Assembly (NCBI GenBank): GCA_009193035.1
Contig: SWDT01000337.1
Coordinates: forward strand, 1 to 21,845
Length of the DNA stretch: 21,845 bases
DNA from: Halicephalobus mephisto
Taxonomy: Eukaryota; Nematoda; Chromadorea; Rhabditida; Panagrolaimidae
Direction: 5' to 3'
The position numbers were made by a program, and so were the translations under genes. Below, in pieces: positions 18,671 to 21,845 of this stretch. The notes below the pieces were generated by a model. The model saw nothing but the letters and a program-made list of their open reading frames with translations. It did not search any database and was not told where the DNA came from. Within the stretch, counting starts at the first letter, position 1. Every line of letters begins with the position of its first letter.

Positions 18671-20121
18671 TCGTACAAAAATAAGAACTCGTAAAATGAT
18701 TTCGTTTAAAAAAGTTAAAGCAGGTATTTTTAAGAGTAATTCTAGATGTAGTTGTGATTTTCAGCATCGGAGAATATAAATTTTGTCATATTTTTTGCTC
18801 GCTATCTGGTGGATAAAAACTAATTCTTACTGTATCAATCAAAAGTTCATTTTGTTGAACTTTGAGTTAATTGGAAATCATGCTGAATTTTTTGATCTTA
18901 AATTATCAAGACAAGATGTTTGAGAGTGTTCTTAGCCAATCCAGCAACAATTGTAGTTTTGTTAGACTTATAGATTTTGTCTATGAATTCTAACTATGCA
19001 TAGGCTTTCTTAAGATCATCAAAGAGATCTACAAGTACTTTAATCTTATACGTTATATTCCTTGTCAGTATCATCTTTGTTGAAATTGTCAGGTATTTTT
19101 TGATATTTATATTCATTATCGTTCTCAGTTAAAAGGAAGTTGTTAAATAATGTAATATTTTCAAGTCTTACATTTCTAACAGAGTTTTTCAATATGTATT
19201 CTAGGATAGAAAATTAGAAGACTTTTTAAAATTTCAATGGAACCCTTAGTAAAAAATAAACCATTCAAAACCTTGTGAGAGTCATTAATAATATATTTAT
19301 TATTGAAGTATATTTCTTTGTTTTGAAATAAATTAATTTCCCTCGTTGAATTATTTAAACAGTTGTACTAGTTTTTTCAGATAGCCTTAATGAAAAATAG
19401 ATGCCTATTTCACATCTTGGAAGAATCAGGAATGATAGAAACTATACACATTCTATCAAGTTATTCGGTCATTTCATAAATCACTGTGGATACGTAGTCT
19501 CCATGACTGGAGATATTTAGAAAATTCAAACATAAACAATCCTCTTTCTACTGAGGAATATAAAAAGGAATACTTCATATCAGTTAGGGTTCCTTGAGTG
19601 TTGTTTACATTATTAATATTGTTCTATATCATACTCGTGTTTAGTCCTGGTAAGCAATAACGGGAATAAAGAAATTAAAGCACTAAAAATGACTAAAGTA
19701 TTTTTGAATGGGTTTGTAGTAATGACTGTCATGGAACTTAAAGCATAGGATCAAATAATCATTTTTACTACGTTTACTTAACACAAAAAGAACATATAGA
19801 ATATAATGTATCGATACATTAACTTCAATTTATATGTCAATGTGTTAAATTTTGTGTGTTCTTGATCTGATCATTTCTGTTAATCCTAAATCAAGAAGAG
19901 ACAAATTTTCAAATAAACTCTTAATTGCTCACGAACTATTTTTAAAAATAAATTAAAATTATCTTTGTATGCACTGTTGTTGAATAAATGTTTTTATTAT
20001 CTTTTGTTAAGCCGCGGAAACACTTTTATTGGGTAATAATCGATGAAACATCTTATCTTAAAACATAAAGATCTATCAATTTTCTTCTTATTAAGGATTC
20101 TTTTATATATTGTTACTTCAG
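18671..20121. other. Intergenic region between the two lectin genes
   Basis: About 1.45 kb, AT-rich. I looked for a continuation of the first lectin gene (Thr/Pro linker, second VWA domain) and found none. A perfect 16-bp palindrome, AATGTATCGATACATT, lies at 19805-19820 and resembles the intronic array at 12.7-13.1 kb. Nothing else is supported. Confidence 0.55.
20110..20121 (+). promoter_or_regulatory. Likely spliced-leader acceptor of the second lectin gene
   Basis: TTGTTACTTCAG ends at 20121, only two bases before ATG at 20124. That ATG begins a good signal peptide, while the upstream in-frame ATG at 20043 does not. This fits a Caenorhabditis trans-splice acceptor and decides the start. 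Confidence 0.5.
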
Positions 20122-20123
20122 AA

Positions 20124-21845
20124 ATGTCTATTTTTATTGATTTCCTCTTCATAGTTACTTTCGCTACTTTAGTTCATTTATCATCAAACAATTGGCCATG
20201 TTATTCCTTCTACAATGGTCTTCAGAGTTTTCCTGATTCTGAAGTTCTATGCCAGACTGAGGTCGGATATCTAGCTTCTGTTCCTAATGACACTGTAAAT
20301 TACTTCATTGCAGGTAAGTTTTTAAAGTTTAAAAATTGTCGATGGAATACAGTCAATATTATATAAATGTTGATTTTTCCCCCTAAGACTATATTACAAC
20401 TTTTTACCCAAATAAGAACCAGAAATTTTTGTGGAATTATTATGTTGAAAATTTAAAAATAAGATATTTTTGGTTTTCTCAAATAAAATTATATATTATA
20501 AAAATCTTAAGAAAAAAAAGCTCCCTTCACGAATCAGAGTGCAAGTTATGTTTACTATTCTATATATTGGGTTGGTAATAGTGTTAATTGATTTAGATTC
20601 CATAAGGACATATTTCGGAGAATCTGAAAGATGCTGGATAGGAGTTCACTTGTTGAATGAAAAATGGATCAATATTGATGATGGAACTGAAAGTCAGTTC
20701 TTTAACTGGGCAGCTGGAGAACCTAGTAATTCATCAAACGCACCTTGTGTGGCTGTGGATGCAAATGGATATTGGTATGCTATGGAATGTTCTCAAATTC
20801 ATGTTTTTGTTTGTGAAGTACCTGAAGACAGTCAGACAACTAGCACTACATCTCCGTCGACGACGATATCTGATCAGTATCTGCCTTGCAAGAGTTTCAT
20901 TTCCTTCTCCGCAGATGTTTCTCAGGTCCTTTCCACGCAAGCATTCCAGAATCAGCTGAATTTCATTGCTGGTGCTCTCAATCAAATAAATCATCCAGAA
21001 ATGATAGATTACAACTCTGGACCAAATTTAGTTGTTCCATGGATGAGCGGCATTTCTCTTCATGAAATTCAAAACCAAGTTACTGGAACTAAACAAAATA
21101 TTTCTTTAGCATATCGTTTGAGACCAATTCTAGGAGGATTATTGAGTGCTATTGAGAATATTACACCAAATTCGACTCCAGTTGGAGCTATTGTATTTGT
21201 CACAGACACGACGACTGCTGGAAGCATCGATGGATCTGATCAGTATGCCACGATGCTAAAGAATCAAGGAGTCAAATTAACGTTTGTTTTGATGGGACCG
21301 AATGTCGACCAAAACAAATTAACCAATTTAACGACTAATTTCGTCACTTGGACAGACTTGACTAAACCGCAACCGGATAACTGGGATCCGTTCTCTGCAT
21401 TTGCTTGTAAGTTTTCCCTATTATCTTAACAAATTGATTTGTTTCTTAGGTCCTGGAAGTTCAACGCAATCAACTCAGTCTACTCCGAAGCAGACGACAT
21501 CTCGACCTTCACAAATGACAACTTCTCCTCAACTTACAAACTCTATTCAATCCACAACCTCTACTCCAATTACAACGACTTCTGGAACTTCCACAATGAC
21601 TACAACAACTGGTGCAGCTCCCCTGCCTCCAACAACGATTCCCAACTGCCACTATACTTCTCAAAATTTTATTTTTTCTTTCTTCATCGACGGAACAACT
21701 TATCCTGCTCAATCTAATATTGTCAACAAATTCCTCGAAGCAATAGCAAGTACTCCAAACCCCGGAGGAGCTCTCAGAACAGCCTATGTCTACAACACCG
21801 CCATTGGTGTTAACAATATCTCCAATGCAATAAATTTTACTGAGA
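20124..21845 (+). CDS. C-type lectin with two VWA-like domains (clec family), 3' end outside the window
   Basis: Exons: 20124-20313, a 283-nt phase-1 intron 20314-20596 (GTAAGT...GATTTAG), 20597-21406, a 43-nt phase-1 intron 21407-21449 (GTAAGT...TTTCTTAG), 21450-beyond 21845. At least 465 aa. The first intron falls at the same codon as in the upstream paralogue (YFIA | ...RCWIG against MFIA | ...RYWIG). Domains: signal peptide (1-21), a lectin domain (about 26-137; CWIG, WAAGEPSN, WYAMEC) lacking the early Cys pair of the paralogue, a short Thr linker, a first VWA-like domain (158-334; SADVSQV, so the metal-site DxSxS is incomplete; AIVFVTDT), a Thr/Pro linker (335-399), then a second VWA-like domain from CHYTSQNF (400), open to the edge. 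Reading through the second intron instead gives KFSLLS and a stop. Probably secreted; ligand unknown. Confidence 0.8.

Noticed and set aside
18671..20121. Missing 3' exons of the first lectin gene
   Set aside because: No Thr/Pro-rich frame or VWA-like stretch was found here, so the gene is taken to end at 18670.
20043..20123. Upstream ATG for the second lectin gene
   Set aside because: It puts a basic stretch before the signal peptide and spans a good TTACTTCAG acceptor. The ATG at 20124 fits better.
21439..21717. 92-codon plus-strand frame near the window end
   Set aside because: It starts inside the 43-nt intron and is out of phase with the lectin exon. The true frame stays open to the edge and encodes a Thr/Pro linker.

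Overview
The window reads as a piece of a nematode nuclear genome, most likely a Caenorhabditis species. It is AT-rich. It has very short (42-45 nt) introns with GTAAGT-like donors and TTTNAG/TTNCAG acceptors beside some longer ones. Its gene content is typical of nematode accessory regions: chemosensory 7TM receptors, C-type lectin/VWA (clec) proteins and a cysteine-rich CPG4-like secreted protein. Species and chromosome cannot be fixed from sequence alone.

Layout. (1) 1-9365 is a chemoreceptor cluster. Three two-exon paralogues of 344 aa lie on the minus strand (203-1281, 1742-2820, 8287-9365), each with a 44-nt phase-2 intron at the same place. A more diverged receptor of the same superfamily lies on the plus strand (5655-7146, 357 aa). 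The first two minus-strand genes form a tandem duplication of about 1.54 kb that includes flanks. A decayed Tc1/mariner DD34E element (3167-4839, about 1.67 kb, degenerate inverted repeats of about 150 bp) sits just upstream of the second copy. (2) 10282-13454 is a minus-strand four-exon gene for a secreted, Cys-rich CPG4-like protein with a Thr/acidic tail, one acidic Ser-Gly glycosaminoglycan-type site and a GPI-like C-terminus. (3) 13.7-17.1 kb is a repeat-dense block: a bidirectional GGATAGTG array, a 135-bp tandem repeat with a CCCGCGC core, A/T-rich low-complexity sequence, and three copies of a 'TTTGGTCC' block. (4) 17380-21845 holds two plus-strand clec-type paralogues. The first is complete (400 aa: signal peptide, C-type lectin domain, Thr-rich linker, VWA-like domain). 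The second runs off the window and continues through a second Thr/Pro linker into a second VWA-like domain.

The genes do not form an operon or pathway. They are three kinds of rapidly evolving secreted or membrane protein (chemosensory receptor, matrix/proteoglycan-like, lectin). The most useful results are the reconstructed splice structures, which single-frame reading misses. The lectin pair stands out: the shorter paralogue stops exactly at the splice junction where the longer one continues. I see no convincing sign of a wholly new system; the unexplained parts are the repeat arrays and a small structured GC-rich island at about 7.82-7.90 kb.
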